NCBI RefSeq assembly: GCF_001645125.1
Contig: NZ_LXKA01000187.1
Coordinates: forward strand, 1 to 64,000
Length of the DNA: 64,000 bases
Direction of reading: 5' to 3'
DNA from: Paraburkholderia ginsengiterrae
GTDB taxonomy: Bacteria > Pseudomonadota > Gammaproteobacteria > Burkholderiales > Burkholderiaceae
This document shows, one piece after another, positions 18,107 to 28,431 of this stretch (within the stretch, counting starts at the first letter, position 1; each line of letters begins with the position of its first letter). The notes beneath the pieces were generated by a model. It saw nothing but the letters and a program-made list of their open reading frames with translations. It did not search any database and was not told the DNA's origin. The position numbers and the translations under genes were made by a program.

Positions 18107-19150
18107 ATGCAGACTCCGCGGTTGAATAAAACGACTATCTGGGGGCGGTTGCCGGCATTCCTGTTCTGCGCAGCCGTATTGTTAGCCGCCACACCGCGGG
18201 TCTTCGCGCAAACCAACGATCCGCTCGTCGCCCATCGCACGGCCGCGGATCTGCTTGATCGCATCCACCAGGCCGCGCAGCAGCAGAACTACGAGGGTGC
18301 GTTCGTCTATCAGCGTGGCAATTTTGTTCAGACGTCGCGGATCGCGCACTATGCGACCCGCACGGATGGCGAGTTCGAGCAGCTTGAAAGCCTCGACGGC
18401 AAGCCACGCAAAATGCTGCGTCATAACGACGAACTCTACACGTTCGTGCCGGAGCGGCATCTGTGCGTCGTCGAGAAACGTCAGAACAAAGACTCGTTCC
18501 CGGCGTTGCTGGCGGTGAGTGGCGAGCAGGTGCTGTCGGTCTACGAGCCCAAACTGCTCGGCGACGACCGCGTTGCCGGCGTCGACAGCCAGGTGATCGA
18601 GCTCGATCCGAAAGACGCGTATCGCTTCGCCTACAAGCTGTGGGCCGACAAGAAAACCGGCCTGTTGTTGCGTGCGCAGACGCTCGACCCGAATGGCCAG
18701 GTGCTCGAGCAGCTGTCGTTTTCCCAGATTCGCATCGGCGTGCCGGTCGACAAGACTGGTATCGTCAACGGTATTCGTAATACGGCAGGCTGGACGGTAG
18801 TGCGTCCGCCGGTCGAGCCGGTCGATATGGCCGCGCAAGGCTGGCAAATCACGCCCACCGTGCCGGGCTTCCGCATGATTCGCGAGTTACGCCGTCCCAT
18901 GGCCGCGCGTGACGCGGGCCAGCCGACCATTCCGGTGGACCAGGCCGTGTTCTCCGATGGTCTTGCGGCCATTTCGGTGTTCGTCGAGCCGGTCGAGAAC
19001 AACACGCGCAAGGAAGGCGCGGGCAGCAGCGGCGCCACGCACGTGCTCGTCAAGCGTCGGGGCGACTTCTGGATTACTTTGCTTGGTGAAGTGCCCCAGA
19101 GCACATTGCAGCAATTTGCGTCTGCCATAGAATATAAAGCTCCGAAGTAA
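18107..19150 (+). CDS. rseB: Periplasmic sigma-E regulator RseB/MucB
   Basis: A MucB/RseB-family periplasmic protein that binds RseA and senses off-pathway lipoproteins or lipopolysaccharide. It is 347 residues. A signal peptide (AFLFCAAVLLAATPRVFA) precedes the large lipid-binding-like domain (AFVYQRGNFVQTSRI, RFAYKLWADKKTGLLL) and the smaller C-terminal domain (PVDQAVFSDGLAAISVFVE). It starts 4 bases after rseA. Confidence 0.94.
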   Translation: MQTPRLNKTTIWGRLPAFLFCAAVLLAATPRVFAQTNDPLVAHRTAADLLDRIHQAAQQQNYEGAFVYQRGNFVQTSRIAHYATRTDGEFEQLESLDGKPRKMLRHNDELYTFVPERHLCVVEKRQNKDSFPALLAVSGEQVLSVYEPKLLGDDRVAGVDSQVIELDPKDAYRFAYKLWADKKTGLLLRAQTLDPNGQVLEQLSFSQIRIGVPVDKTGIVNGIRNTAGWTVVRPPVEPVDMAAQGWQITPTVPGFRMIRELRRPMAARDAGQPTIPVDQAVFSDGLAAISVFVEPVENNTRKEGAGSSGATHVLVKRRGDFWITLLGEVPQSTLQQFASAIEYKAPK

Positions 19151-19185
19151 TCCTCCGAATCCTGTATCCCTCGGCTTGCTACGAT

Positions 19186-20712
19186 ATGACGACTTTCTCG
19201 GTGCGCAAATTCCTCGCGGCCGCGGTGGTGGTGGCATGTTTGCCACTTTTGCCGCATACGGCATCGGCGGCGCCCGCTGCCAGTCTGCCCGACTTCACTG
19301 ACCTGGTCGACAAGGTCGGCCCGGCGGTCGTCAACATTCGCACGACTACTCGCGTGTCGAGCAGCGGTGCCCGCGGCGGCTTGCCGCCGGGCATGGACGA
19401 AGGCGACATGTCGGAGTTTTTCCGCCGCTTCTTCGGCATTCCGTTGCCGCAGTCGCCGCAATCGCCGGGAACCCCGCGCGGTGGTGATAACGGCGGAAGC
19501 GGTGGAAGCGGTGGAAGCGGCGGCAGCCAGGACACGCCGGATAACGGCGATTCCGAACAGAACAGTGGCGTGGGCTCCGGCTTTATCCTGTCGGCGGACG
19601 GTTACGTCATGACCAACGCGCACGTCATCGACGACGCGGACACGATCTACGTCACGCTCACCGACAAGCGCGAATTCAAGGCAAAACTGATCGGCGTGGA
19701 TGATCGCACCGACGTTGCAGTCGTGAAGATCAGCGCCGCCAATCTGCCCACCATCACGATCGGCGATTCGAACAAGGTTCGCGTGGGCGAGTGGGTGGTC
19801 GCGATCGGCTCGCCGTTCGGTCTCGAGAACACGGTGACGGCTGGCATCGTCAGCGCCAAGGGGCGCGACACCGGAGACTATCTGCCGTTTATCCAGACCG
19901 ACGTGGCGGTGAATCCGGGCAATTCGGGTGGTCCGCTGATCAACATGCAGGGCGAGGTGATCGGCATCAACTCGCAAATCTATAGCCGTACCGGCGGTTT
20001 CATGGGCATCTCGTTCGCGATTCCGATTGACGAAGCGATGCGCGTGGCCGACCAGCTGAAGGCGTCGGGCAAGGTCGTGCGTGGCCGGATCGCCGTGGCG
20101 ATCGGCGAAGTGACGAAAGACGTGGCCGATTCGCTCGGTCTGCCCAAGGCCCAGGGCGCGCTGGTCAGCAGCGTCGAGCCGGGTGGTCCGGCCGACAAAG
20201 CCGGCGTGCAGCCAGGCGACATCATTCTGAAGTTCAACGGTCATTCGGTCGATACGGCGACAGATTTGCCGCGTATGGTCGGCGACACGAAACCGGGCAC
20301 CAAGTCGACGATCACGATTTGGCGCAAGGGTCAGACGAGCGATCTGCCGGTGACGATTGCCGAGATGCAGCCGGACAAGACCGCCAAGGCGGATCAGAAG
20401 AAGCCGCAGCCGCCCAAGCAGCGTGCCACGAATGCGCTGGGTGTGGCCGTCAGCGACATTCCTGCTGATCAGATGAAGGCATTGAAGCTGCACAATGGCG
20501 TGCAGGTCGACGCCGTGGACGGCCCGGCAGCGCGCGTCGGCCTGCAAAAGGGCGACATCATCCTGCGAGTGGGCGACACCGATATCACGAGTGCCAAGCA
20601 GTTCGACGACGTGAGCTCGCATCTCGACCCACAGAAAATGGCCGCGTTGCTGGTTCGCCGTGGCGAGAACACGCAGTTCGTGCCGATTCGCCCGCGTAGC
20701 ACCCAGAAATGA
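19186..20712 (+). CDS. mucD: Periplasmic Do-type serine protease MucD/DegP
   Basis: An HtrA-family protease/chaperone that removes misfolded envelope proteins. It is 508 residues: signal peptide (to about residue 28), a Gly/Ser-rich insert (about 100-130, repeated GGSG), protease domain with His146, Asp176 and Ser247 (GNSGGPLI), then two PDZ domains (about 290-375 and 410-490). It completes the sigma-E module and is probably also one of its targets. Confidence 0.95.
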   Translation: MTTFSVRKFLAAAVVVACLPLLPHTASAAPAASLPDFTDLVDKVGPAVVNIRTTTRVSSSGARGGLPPGMDEGDMSEFFRRFFGIPLPQSPQSPGTPRGGDNGGSGGSGGSGGSQDTPDNGDSEQNSGVGSGFILSADGYVMTNAHVIDDADTIYVTLTDKREFKAKLIGVDDRTDVAVVKISAANLPTITIGDSNKVRVGEWVVAIGSPFGLENTVTAGIVSAKGRDTGDYLPFIQTDVAVNPGNSGGPLINMQGEVIGINSQIYSRTGGFMGISFAIPIDEAMRVADQLKASGKVVRGRIAVAIGEVTKDVADSLGLPKAQGALVSSVEPGGPADKAGVQPGDIILKFNGHSVDTATDLPRMVGDTKPGTKSTITIWRKGQTSDLPVTIAEMQPDKTAKADQKKPQPPKQRATNALGVAVSDIPADQMKALKLHNGVQVDAVDGPAARVGLQKGDIILRVGDTDITSAKQFDDVSSHLDPQKMAALLVRRGENTQFVPIRPRSTQK

Positions 20713-20972
20713 CCATGGCGGCGCCGCTCACGCTCTACGGGCGCGCGTGGTGCCACCTCTGCGATGACATGCGCGCGGCGCTCGAGCCTTTTCTGGCCGA
20801 GTTCGGCGCGCAGGTCGAAGTGATCGACGTCGACACCGATCCGGTGCTGGAAGCCCGGTATAACGAATGGGTGCCGGTTCTGGTCTGCGACGGCGTCGAA
20901 CTGTGTCACTATCATCTCGACGTCGCGCGGGTTCGCGCCGCGCTCGCCGCGCGTGTTGCGGCGGCACCGTGA
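20709..20972 (+). CDS. Glutaredoxin-like protein (DUF836 family)
   Basis: An 87-residue thioredoxin-fold protein with a CHLC redox motif at Cys15 and Cys18 (YGRAWCHLCDDM) and the cis-Pro region EWVPVLVCDG. It starts inside the mucD stop (ATGA), so it is co-translated with the protease. The substrate is unknown. Confidence 0.85.
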   Translation: MTMAAPLTLYGRAWCHLCDDMRAALEPFLAEFGAQVEVIDVDTDPVLEARYNEWVPVLVCDGVELCHYHLDVARVRAALAARVAAAP

Positions 20973-21022
20973 GCTTGTTCGGGCTTACGCGCACAGAGCA
21001 GATGCCACGCCGTACGCCCTGA

Positions 21023-21055
21023 GTTTTATCCTGGGTTTATCCCGGGTTTTACCCC
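21023..21055. repeat. Three 11-bp tandem units upstream of lepA
   Basis: The units are GTTTTATCCTG, GGTTTATCCCG and GGTTTTACCCC. The 11-bp period puts them on nearly the same face of the helix, suggesting a protein-binding array. They lie 145 bases before lepA. A small inverted repeat TAGCC-TTTTC-GGCTA at 21105-21119 overlaps a TAAAAT element. Confidence 0.5.
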
Positions 21056-21199
21056 TTTTCCGAGCCGTCTTTTCAACCCGCGCTTCGTAAGATCCGCCGG
21101 GGGATAGCCTTTTCGGCTAAAATAGATAGGTTTTTCACCTACTTACAAGGCGTGCTCCGCTATTGTCCGAGCGCGCCTTTTTCGCTTGATCGGTACTGA

Positions 21200-22993
21200 A
21201 TGGATCATATTCGTAACTTCTCGATCATTGCGCACATCGACCATGGCAAGTCGACGCTCGCCGATCGCATCATCCAGATCTGCGGCGGCTTGTCCGATCG
21301 CGAGATGGAGTCCCAGGTGCTCGACTCGATGGATCTCGAGCGCGAGCGCGGCATTACCATCAAGGCACAAACCGCCGCATTGACGTACAAGGCCCGTGAC
21401 GGCCAGGTTTACAACCTGAACATGATCGACACGCCGGGGCACGTTGACTTCTCCTACGAAGTCAGCCGCTCGCTGTCCGCCTGCGAAGGCGCGCTACTGG
21501 TGGTCGACGCGAGCCAGGGCGTGGAGGCACAGACCGTTGCCAACTGCTACACGGCAATCGAACTCGGCGTCGACGTGATTCCTGTGCTCAACAAGATCGA
21601 CCTGCCGGCCGCGAACCCTGAGAACGCGATCGCGGAGATCGAAGACGTGATCGGCATCGACGCAACGGATGCGACGCATTGCAGCGCGAAGACCGGCTTG
21701 GGCGTCGAAGACGTGCTCGAGGCGTTGATCGCCAAAGTGCCGCCGCCCAAGGGCGATCCGGAAGCGCCGCTGCAGGCGCTGATCATCGACTCGTGGTTCG
21801 ACAACTACGTCGGCGTCGTGATGCTGGTGCGTATCGTCAACGGCACGCTGCGTCCGAAAGACAAGATCCGCATGATGGCGACCGGCGCGCAATATCCGGT
21901 CGAACATATCGGCGTGTTCACGCCGAAGTCGAAGAATCTCGAGTCGCTGTCGGCTGGGCAGGTGGGCTTCATTATCGCTGGCATCAAGGAATTGGCCGCG
22001 GCGAAAGTGGGCGACACCGTCACGCTGGTGAACCGTCCGGCCCCCGAGCCTTTGCCCGGCTTCAAGGAAGTGAAGCCGCAGGTGTTCGCCGGCCTTTATC
22101 CGGTCGAAGCGAACCAATACGATGCGCTGCGTGACTCGCTGGAAAAGCTGAAGCTGAACGACGCCTCGTTGATGTACGAGCCGGAAGTGTCACAGGCGCT
22201 CGGCTTCGGTTTCCGTTGCGGCTTCCTCGGGCTGTTGCACATGGAAATCGTGCAGGAACGTCTCGAGCGCGAGTTCGACATGGACCTGATCACCACGGCG
22301 CCTACCGTGGTGTACGAAGTCCTGCAGCGTGACGGCACGACCCTCATGGTCGAGAATCCGGCCAAGATGCCGGAGCCGTCGAAGATCGAAGAAGTGCGCG
22401 AGCCGATCGTCACCGTGAACCTGTACATGCCGCAAGACTATGTCGGCTCGGTGATCACGCTGTGTACGCAAAAGCGCGGCACGCAGATCAACATGCAGTA
22501 TCACGGCCGCCAGGTGCAGTTGACCTATGAAATCCCGATGGGCGAAGTCGTGCTCGATTTCTTCGATCGTTTGAAGTCGATATCGCGAGGCTACGCGTCG
22601 ATGGATTACGAGTTCAAGGAATATCGCGCGGCGGATGTCGTGAAGGTCGACATGTTGATCAACGGCGACAAGGTCGACGCGCTGTCGGTCATCGTGCACC
22701 GTTCGCAAAGCCAGTATCGCGGCCGCGAAGTGGCGGCGAAGATGCGCGAACTGATTCCGCGCCAGATGTACGACGTCGCGATTCAGGCCACTATCGGCGC
22801 GAACATTATCGCGCGCGAAAACATTAAAGCGTTGCGTAAGAACGTGCTGGCAAAATGCTACGGCGGCGATATTTCACGTAAGAAGAAGCTGCTCGAAAAG
22901 CAAAAGGCAGGTAAGAAGCGAATGAAGCAGGTGGGCTCGGTCGAGATTCCGCAAGAGGCTTTCCTCGCGATTCTGCGTGTCGAAGACAAATAA
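21200..22993 (+). CDS. lepA: Elongation factor 4 (LepA), back-translocating GTPase
   Basis: A ribosome-associated GTPase affecting initiation and elongation under stress. It is 597 residues, the standard size. G1 is AHIDHGKST (residues 10-18), G3 DTPGHVDF, G4 NKIDLP. The C-terminal LepA-specific domain ends [15 protein letters not shown] plus a short tail. It is followed directly by lepB, the classical pairing. Confidence 0.97.
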   Translation: MDHIRNFSIIAHIDHGKSTLADRIIQICGGLSDREMESQVLDSMDLERERGITIKAQTAALTYKARDGQVYNLNMIDTPGHVDFSYEVSRSLSACEGALLVVDASQGVEAQTVANCYTAIELGVDVIPVLNKIDLPAANPENAIAEIEDVIGIDATDATHCSAKTGLGVEDVLEALIAKVPPPKGDPEAPLQALIIDSWFDNYVGVVMLVRIVNGTLRPKDKIRMMATGAQYPVEHIGVFTPKSKNLESLSAGQVGFIIAGIKELAAAKVGDTVTLVNRPAPEPLPGFKEVKPQVFAGLYPVEANQYDALRDSLEKLKLNDASLMYEPEVSQALGFGFRCGFLGLLHMEIVQERLEREFDMDLITTAPTVVYEVLQRDGTTLMVENPAKMPEPSKIEEVREPIVTVNLYMPQDYVGSVITLCTQKRGTQINMQYHGRQVQLTYEIPMGEVVLDFFDRLKSISRGYASMDYEFKEYRAADVVKVDMLINGDKVDALSVIVHRSQSQYRGREVAAKMRELIPRQMYDVAIQATIGANIIARENIKALRKNVLAKCYGGDISRKKKLLEKQKAGKKRMKQVGSVEIPQEAFLAILRVEDK

Positions 22994-23011
22994 GACGAAC
23001 AACGGAACCCT

Positions 23012-23905
23012 ATGAATTTTGCGCTGATTCTTTTTGTGCTCGTTATTTTGACGGGCGTCGCATGGGTCGCAGACAAACTGGTTTTCATGCCGCAACGGCG
23101 CCGCGCGGCGGATGCCGTGGTCGCCGAGTTCGACCGTCAGCAGGCACGCGTCGGTGAGCGCTTCGCCGACGAAAACGCGGCGCAAACGCGCGCCCGCCTG
23201 CGCGATGACAAGCTGCGCCAGCCGTGGTGGCTCGAATATTCGGCGAGCTTTTTCCCCGTGATTCTGGTGGTGTTCGTGGTGCGCTCGTTCGTGGTCGAGC
23301 CGTTCAAGATTCCTTCGGGTTCGATGGTGCCGACGCTGCTGGTCGGTGACTTCATTCTCGTCAATAAATTCGACTACGGCATCCGCCTGCCGATCACCAA
23401 TACGAAAATCACCGAAGGCCGTGCGCTTCAGCGTGGCGACGTGGTGGTGTTCCGTTACCCGAAAGACGAATCGGTCGACTACATCAAGCGCGTGATCGGC
23501 CTGCCGGGCGACACCGTCGCGTATCAGGACAAGCAGCTGACCATCAACGGCAAGCCGGTGCCGGAAACGCCGCTGCCCGATTATCTCGACGAAGAGCGTC
23601 TTGGCTACGCGAAGCAGTTCGAAGAAAATCTCGACGGCCGCAAGAACGCGATTCTGAACAATCCTGCTGTGCCGCCGTTCATCGTCGGTGCGGAAGATTA
23701 TCCGTATCGCGACAACTGCACGTACAACGCACGCGGCGTGATCTGCAAGGTGCCGCCGGGCAACTACTTCATGATGGGCGACAACCGCGATAACAGCGCG
23801 GACAGCCGTTACTGGGGTTTTGCGCCGGACAAGAATATTGTCGGCCGCGCGTTCTTCATCTGGATGAACTTCAGCAATCTGAAACGCATCGGCTCATTCA
23901 ACTGA
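23012..23905 (+). CDS. lepB: Signal peptidase I
   Basis: Inner-membrane protease that removes signal peptides from exported proteins. It is 297 residues with two N-terminal hydrophobic segments (about 1-20 and 80-95). The catalytic dyad is Ser104 (IPSGSMVPTLLVGD) and Lys159 (DYIKRVIGLPGD), with the box MGDNRDNSADSR near the C-terminus. It is 18 bases after lepA. Confidence 0.97.
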   Translation: MNFALILFVLVILTGVAWVADKLVFMPQRRRAADAVVAEFDRQQARVGERFADENAAQTRARLRDDKLRQPWWLEYSASFFPVILVVFVVRSFVVEPFKIPSGSMVPTLLVGDFILVNKFDYGIRLPITNTKITEGRALQRGDVVVFRYPKDESVDYIKRVIGLPGDTVAYQDKQLTINGKPVPETPLPDYLDEERLGYAKQFEENLDGRKNAILNNPAVPPFIVGAEDYPYRDNCTYNARGVICKVPPGNYFMMGDNRDNSADSRYWGFAPDKNIVGRAFFIWMNFSNLKRIGSFN

Positions 23906-23927
23906 GTTCGCGTGCGTTGATTGCACG

Positions 23928-23975
23928 ACACGCCGCGCGGTTGGCCCTGCATCGGTCAAGTCAGTCGCGGCGTGT
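23928..23975 (+). other. Hairpin between lepB and rnc
   Basis: ACACGCCGCG pairs with CGCGGCGTGT across a 28-base loop; there is no T-run. RNase III often cleaves its own leader, so this could be a processing site in the rnc 5' UTR. That is inference. Confidence 0.4.
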
Positions 23976-24079
23976 TATCACGCTACATTAAGATCCCGCG
24001 GTAACGTCGCTTCACCACGCTTTTTCCGCTAGCCGCCCCGCGTTTTCGCCGGGTCAGGCGCCCGCGTTATACTCTGCCC

Positions 24080-25297
24080 ATGCCCCAATCTCCGTTGGAA
24101 AGCCGTTTGCGCTACGAATTTCGCAATGCGGAATTATTGCGCCAGGCTTTAACACACCGCAGTCATAGTTCCACGCATAACGAACGGCTCGAGTTTCTTG
24201 GCGATTCCGTTCTAAATTGCGCGGTGGCTGCGCTTTTGTTCCAACGTTTCGGAAAGCTGGACGAGGGGGATCTGTCGCGCGTGCGCGCCAATCTGGTCAA
24301 GCAGCAATCCCTGTACGAAATCGCTCAGGCCCTTAATATTTCAGAGGGCCTGCGGCTGGGCGAAGGCGAGTTGCGCAGCGGCGGCTTCCGCCGGCCCTCA
24401 ATCCTGGCTGATACGCTCGAAGCGGTGCTTGGCGCAGTGTTCCTCGACGGCGGTTTCGAAGCCGCCCAGACGGTCATTAAGCGCCTTTACGTGCCAATTC
24501 TTGACCACATCGACCCGCGCACACTCGGCAAAGACGCCAAAACGCTGCTGCAGGAATATCTGCAGGGCCACAAGATCGCATTGCCCACCTACACTGTGGT
24601 CGCAACGCATGGTGCGGCGCACAATCAGCAATTCGAAGTCGAATGCACGGTGCCGAAGCTGGAGGTGAAAGTGTCCGGCTCCGGCGCGAGCCGTCGTGCG
24701 GCGGAACAGGCGGCCGCCAAGAAGGCACTCGATGAGGTCATGGCCGCCGCGCCCGCGGTGGTCGCCAAGCCCAAGCGCTCGAAGGGCGCCCGCGCGGCGA
24801 AGCACGTCGAGCCGGAGATCGTCCCCGGCGTGACCGGCGTGCAGGCCGCGCTGGATTTGCGCAGCCCTGACCGCAAGACCGAACGCGGCGCGGTGCGCGG
24901 CGAGTCCCGCGCGGCCGCCGCTGCGGAACCGGCTGCCGAACGTCCTGTACCGGCCCCCGCGGCCGCGCCGTTGGCGGTGATTCGCGCTGCGCACGTCGAA
25001 TACAGCGGACAGGACAAAGCGGAGCGCGCCGAAAAGGCCGACCGGGCGGACAAGGCGATTGCTCATACGGGCGACAGATCCGCCGACAAAGCCGCTACGG
25101 ACAAGCCGGCCGAACGATCGGACGCCAAACCCGCCGACCCCCGGCCCGAAACCGCCGTCCGCGGTGCCGACAAACATCGCAACCGCGAGGCCTCCGCCGC
25201 TCCAGCCGTATCCGCACCGAGCGCGGCGGCACCCACCGAACACGAACCCGGCGTAGCCGACGCGGTGCAAACGCGCGTCGCCGACGCGGGCCATTGA
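24080..25297 (+). CDS. rnc: Ribonuclease III with long C-terminal extension
   Basis: Double-strand-specific RNase that processes rRNA and mRNA leaders. The catalytic domain carries [12 protein letters not shown] (about residues 35-46) and the second acidic cluster [18 protein letters not shown] dsRNA-binding domain runs to about residue 228 ([17 protein letters not shown]). The remaining 175 residues or so are Ala/Lys/Glu/Asp-rich and probably disordered (for example [14 protein letters not shown]). At 405 residues it is nearly twice E. coli RNase III (226). Confidence 0.95.
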   Translation: MPQSPLESRLRYEFRNAELLRQALTHRSHSSTHNERLEFLGDSVLNCAVAALLFQRFGKLDEGDLSRVRANLVKQQSLYEIAQALNISEGLRLGEGELRSGGFRRPSILADTLEAVLGAVFLDGGFEAAQTVIKRLYVPILDHIDPRTLGKDAKTLLQEYLQGHKIALPTYTVVATHGAAHNQQFEVECTVPKLEVKVSGSGASRRAAEQAAAKKALDEVMAAAPAVVAKPKRSKGARAAKHVEPEIVPGVTGVQAALDLRSPDRKTERGAVRGESRAAAAAEPAAERPVPAPAAAPLAVIRAAHVEYSGQDKAERAEKADRADKAIAHTGDRSADKAATDKPAERSDAKPADPRPETAVRGADKHRNREASAAPAVSAPSAAAPTEHEPGVADAVQTRVADAGH

Positions 25298-25351
25298 TTG
25301 CCCTCGGCGCGCCATCCCCGCGTGCCGACCTGAACCTGCCGTAGCCCGAAT

Positions 25352-26251
25352 ATGAACGCTCCCACTCCAACTGGTTTCCGCTGCGGCATGGTCGCGATCG
25401 TCGGTCGCCCCAATGTCGGCAAGTCCACGCTGATGAACGCGCTGGTCGGCCAGAAAGTCAGTATCACGTCGCGCAAGGCGCAGACCACGCGCCACCGCAT
25501 CACCGGCATTCATACGCTGGAAGACTCGCAGTACATCTTCGTCGACACGCCGGGTTTCCAGACCAAGCATAGCGGTGCGCTGAACCGCTCGCTCAATCGA
25601 GCGGTCACGTCCACGCTGACTTCGGTGGACGCGATTCTGTTCGTGATCGAAGCCGGCCGTTTCGGCGCGGACGACCAGCAGGTGCTCGACCTGATTCCGC
25701 CTTCGGTGCCCACGCTGCTGATCGCCAACAAGCTCGATCGCGTGTCGGATAAGGATTCGCTGTTTCCGTTCATGCAGAAGATCAGCGCGCTGCGCCAGTT
25801 CAGCGAGATCGTGCCGTTGTCGGCCAAGAATGCCGACGACATCAAACGCCTGATGGCGACCGTCAAGCCATTCCTGCCGGAAGGCGCGCCGATCTATGGC
25901 GAAGACGACCTGACCGATCGCAGCGAGCGCTTCCTCGCCGCGGAAATCCTGCGTGAAAAAGTGTTCCGCTGGACCGGCGACGAGCTGCCGTACACGAGCA
26001 CCGTGCTGATCGACAAGTTCGAAACGGAAGGGCGTCTGCGCCGCATTTTCGCGACCATCATGGTCGACCGCGACATGCACAAGGCGATGATCATCGGCCA
26101 GAAGGGCGCCAAGCTGAAGCAGATCAGCACGGAAGCGCGCCTCGATATGGAGAAGCTGTTCGACGGTCCGGTGTACCTGGAAACCTTCATCAAGGTGAAG
26201 AGCGGCTGGGCCGACAACGAAGCTGGACTTCGTGCGTATGGGTACGAATGA
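25352..26251 (+). CDS. era: GTPase Era
   Basis: Essential GTPase for 16S rRNA maturation and 30S assembly. It is 299 residues: GRPNVGKST (residues 18-26), [18 protein letters not shown], and a C-terminal KH RNA-binding domain with [10 protein letters not shown]. It belongs to the rnc-era-recO-pdxJ operon. Its last codons overlap the recO start. Confidence 0.97.
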   Translation: MNAPTPTGFRCGMVAIVGRPNVGKSTLMNALVGQKVSITSRKAQTTRHRITGIHTLEDSQYIFVDTPGFQTKHSGALNRSLNRAVTSTLTSVDAILFVIEAGRFGADDQQVLDLIPPSVPTLLIANKLDRVSDKDSLFPFMQKISALRQFSEIVPLSAKNADDIKRLMATVKPFLPEGAPIYGEDDLTDRSERFLAAEILREKVFRWTGDELPYTSTVLIDKFETEGRLRRIFATIMVDRDMHKAMIIGQKGAKLKQISTEARLDMEKLFDGPVYLETFIKVKSGWADNEAGLRAYGYE

Positions 26252-27143
26252 AGCGTGGATGACGCTGAATTCCGACGCCGACCCGGACGACCCGGAGCCG
26301 GACGCGCCGGCGCGCGAGCCGTCCAAACCCGCTCGTAGTACCAGAAAATCCTCCCGTCAAAATGTGCAGGGCGCCGACGGCGAGCCGCATCAGGCGCCGG
26401 CGCGCCGCGCACCGCGCGCGTCCGCGTCGGTCTATCGGATCGCGGAGCAGCCTGCCTTCGTTCTCCATAGTTATCCGTATCGCGAGACCAGCCTGATCAT
26501 CGACGTGCTCTCGCGCGATCACGGCCGTCTCGCGCTCGTCGCGAAGGGCGCTAAACGTCCGCACTCCGCGCTGCGCGGCGTGTTGCAGACGTTCCAGCCG
26601 CTCGCGCTGTCGTGGTCGGGCAAATCCGAAATGCGCACGCTGACCGGCGCAGAATGGGTCGGCGGCATGTTGCCGTTGGCGGGCGACGCGCTGTTGTGCG
26701 GTTTCTATGTCAATGAACTGCTGGTCAAATTCTGCGCGCGCGAAGACCCGCATCCTCAGCTGTTCCATCACTACGTCGTCACGATGACGCGTCTCGCGCA
26801 CGACGAGCCGCCCGTGCAGGTGCTGCGTTCGTTCGAGCGTGTGCTGCTGCGCGAAACCGGTTATGCGATGGCGCTGGATCGCACGGTCGCGCGCAAAGCG
26901 GTGGTGGCGGCGGGGCGCTATGTGTTCGATCCGGAGCGCGGCGTGCGCGAGGCGTCCGACGATCTGCCCGCGCAATGGCCGGTCGTCTCCGGACAAACCT
27001 TGCTCGACATGGAGCAGGACGATTACCATCGAACGCAGACTGTGGCGCAAAGCAAAACGCTGATGCGCTTTCTGCTCAACACTTACCTTGGCGGCACGCC
27101 GCTCGCGACGCGCCAGATCCTGATCGACTTGCAGAACCTATGA
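26238..27143 (+). CDS. recO: DNA repair protein RecO
   Basis: RecFOR-pathway mediator that loads RecA on gapped DNA. It is 301 residues. A disordered N-terminal extension of about 65 residues (Asp/Pro/Arg-rich) precedes the OB-fold ([17 protein letters not shown]) and the helical C-terminal domain; no zinc-cysteine cluster is seen. The ATG at 26238 ([10 protein letters not shown]) is preferred, overlapping era by 14 bases; ATG 26259 is an alternative. Confidence 0.94.
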   Translation: MGTNEAWMTLNSDADPDDPEPDAPAREPSKPARSTRKSSRQNVQGADGEPHQAPARRAPRASASVYRIAEQPAFVLHSYPYRETSLIIDVLSRDHGRLALVAKGAKRPHSALRGVLQTFQPLALSWSGKSEMRTLTGAEWVGGMLPLAGDALLCGFYVNELLVKFCAREDPHPQLFHHYVVTMTRLAHDEPPVQVLRSFERVLLRETGYAMALDRTVARKAVVAAGRYVFDPERGVREASDDLPAQWPVVSGQTLLDMEQDDYHRTQTVAQSKTLMRFLLNTYLGGTPLATRQILIDLQNL

Positions 27144-27904
27144 GCTTCTTTCTTACGTCGCCGAATGTGATTGACCTGGGCGTGAATATCGATCACGTCG
27201 CCACGCTGCGCAACGCGCGCGGCACCTCTTACCCCGATCCGATCCGCGCCGCGCTGATGGCCGAAGAGGCCGGCGCCGACGTCATCACGCTGCATCTGCG
27301 TGAAGACCGCCGCCATATCGTCGACGCGGACGTGCGCAAGCTGCGGCCGCTCCTCAAGACGCGCATGAACCTCGAATGCGCGGTGACGCAGGAGATGCTC
27401 GACATCGCGTGCGAAGTGCAGCCGCATGACGTGTGTCTCGTGCCGGAAAAGCGCCAGGAATTGACAACGGAAGGCGGGCTGGATGTCGCCGGCCAGTTCG
27501 AAGCGGTGCGCGCCGCGTGCAAGCAACTCGCCGACGCGAACTCGCGCGTGTCGCTCTTCATCGACCCGGACGAAACGCAAATCCGCGCAGCGCATGAAGC
27601 CGGCGCGCCGGTGATCGAATTGCACACCGGCCGTTACGCCGAAGCCCACGATCCCGCCGAACAGCAGCGCGAATTCGAGCGCGTGGTGCGCGCGGTCGAA
27701 TTCGGCGCGACGCTCGGCATCAAGGTCAACGCGGGTCACGGCCTGCACTACACCAACGTCCAGCAGATTGCCGCCATCGAGGGCATCGTCGAGCTGAACA
27801 TCGGCCACGCGATCGTCGCGCATGCGATCTTCGCGGGCTGGGACAACGCGGTGCGCGAGATGAAGGCGATCATGGTCGCCGCGCGTCTCGGCGCGCGCGC
27901 GTAA
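27140..27904 (+). CDS. pdxJ: Pyridoxine 5'-phosphate synthase
   Basis: Last step of DXP-dependent vitamin B6 synthesis, joining 1-deoxyxylulose 5-phosphate and 3-amino-2-oxopropyl phosphate. The 254-residue TIM barrel has [16 protein letters not shown] at the start, [17 protein letters not shown] and [12 protein letters not shown] near the end. The start codon overlaps the recO stop by 4 bases (ATGA). Confidence 0.97.
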   Translation: MSFFLTSPNVIDLGVNIDHVATLRNARGTSYPDPIRAALMAEEAGADVITLHLREDRRHIVDADVRKLRPLLKTRMNLECAVTQEMLDIACEVQPHDVCLVPEKRQELTTEGGLDVAGQFEAVRAACKQLADANSRVSLFIDPDETQIRAAHEAGAPVIELHTGRYAEAHDPAEQQREFERVVRAVEFGATLGIKVNAGHGLHYTNVQQIAAIEGIVELNIGHAIVAHAIFAGWDNAVREMKAIMVAARLGARA

Positions 27905-27920
27905 CTCGGAAGCCTCGCGC

Positions 27921-28361
27921 ATGGCGATCTACGGCATTGGTACGGACATCGTTCAGGTCAGCCGCGTGGCCGCGGTCATGACGCGCACCAACGGCCGCTT
28001 CGCCGAGAAGGTGCTCGGCCCGGACGAGCTGCGCGTGTATCACGCTCGTCAGGCGCGCTCCGCGGCGCGCGGTCTCGCGTTCCTCGCCACGCGCTTCTCG
28101 GCCAAAGAAGCGTTCTCGAAGGCAATCGGCCTGGGCATGCGCTGGCCGATGACCTGGCGCGCCCTGCAAACGCTCAACCAGCCAAGCGGCGAGCCGATGG
28201 TGGTCGCTTCGGGCGAGCTGGCCGAATGGCTTAACGCGCGCGGCATCACGGCGCGCGTGACGATCACCGACGAGCGCGACTACGCGGTGTCGTTCGTGAT
28301 CGCTGAAATAGGGCAGAAGGACGAGCTCGACGCCCGCCGCGCGCGCGGCGCCACTGAATAA
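27921..28361 (+). CDS. acpS: Holo-ACP synthase
   Basis: Transfers 4'-phosphopantetheine from CoA to ACP (acpP is about 13 kb upstream). It is 146 residues; the magnesium ligands Asp9 (GIGTDIV) and Glu63 ([10 protein letters not shown]) are present. It has a charged C-terminal tail. It is 16 bases after pdxJ in the conserved pdxJ-acpS order. Confidence 0.96.
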   Translation: MAIYGIGTDIVQVSRVAAVMTRTNGRFAEKVLGPDELRVYHARQARSAARGLAFLATRFSAKEAFSKAIGLGMRWPMTWRALQTLNQPSGEPMVVASGELAEWLNARGITARVTITDERDYAVSFVIAEIGQKDELDARRARGATE

Positions 28362-28373
28362 AAAACTCCTTGA

Positions 28374-28402
28374 ACGCGGCCTATGTAGGCCGTGTCTCTC
28401 TT
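28374..28402 (+). terminator. Weak hairpin between acpS and nagZ
   Basis: ACGCGGCCTA pairs with TAGGCCGTGT (one G-T pair), followed by a CT-rich stretch rather than a clean T-run. It is possibly a partial terminator. Confidence 0.4.
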
Positions 28403-28431
28403 TGCTCCACGTTTTTTTCTAGCAGAATTCG

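Noticed and set aside
18631-20622. Long minus-strand open frame opposite rseB/mucD
   Set aside because: Shadow frame of the sigma-E module genes with atypical amino acid composition.
24398-26326. Minus-strand open frame of 642 codons opposite rnc/era
   Set aside because: Antisense to two well-conserved genes; composition is shadow-like.
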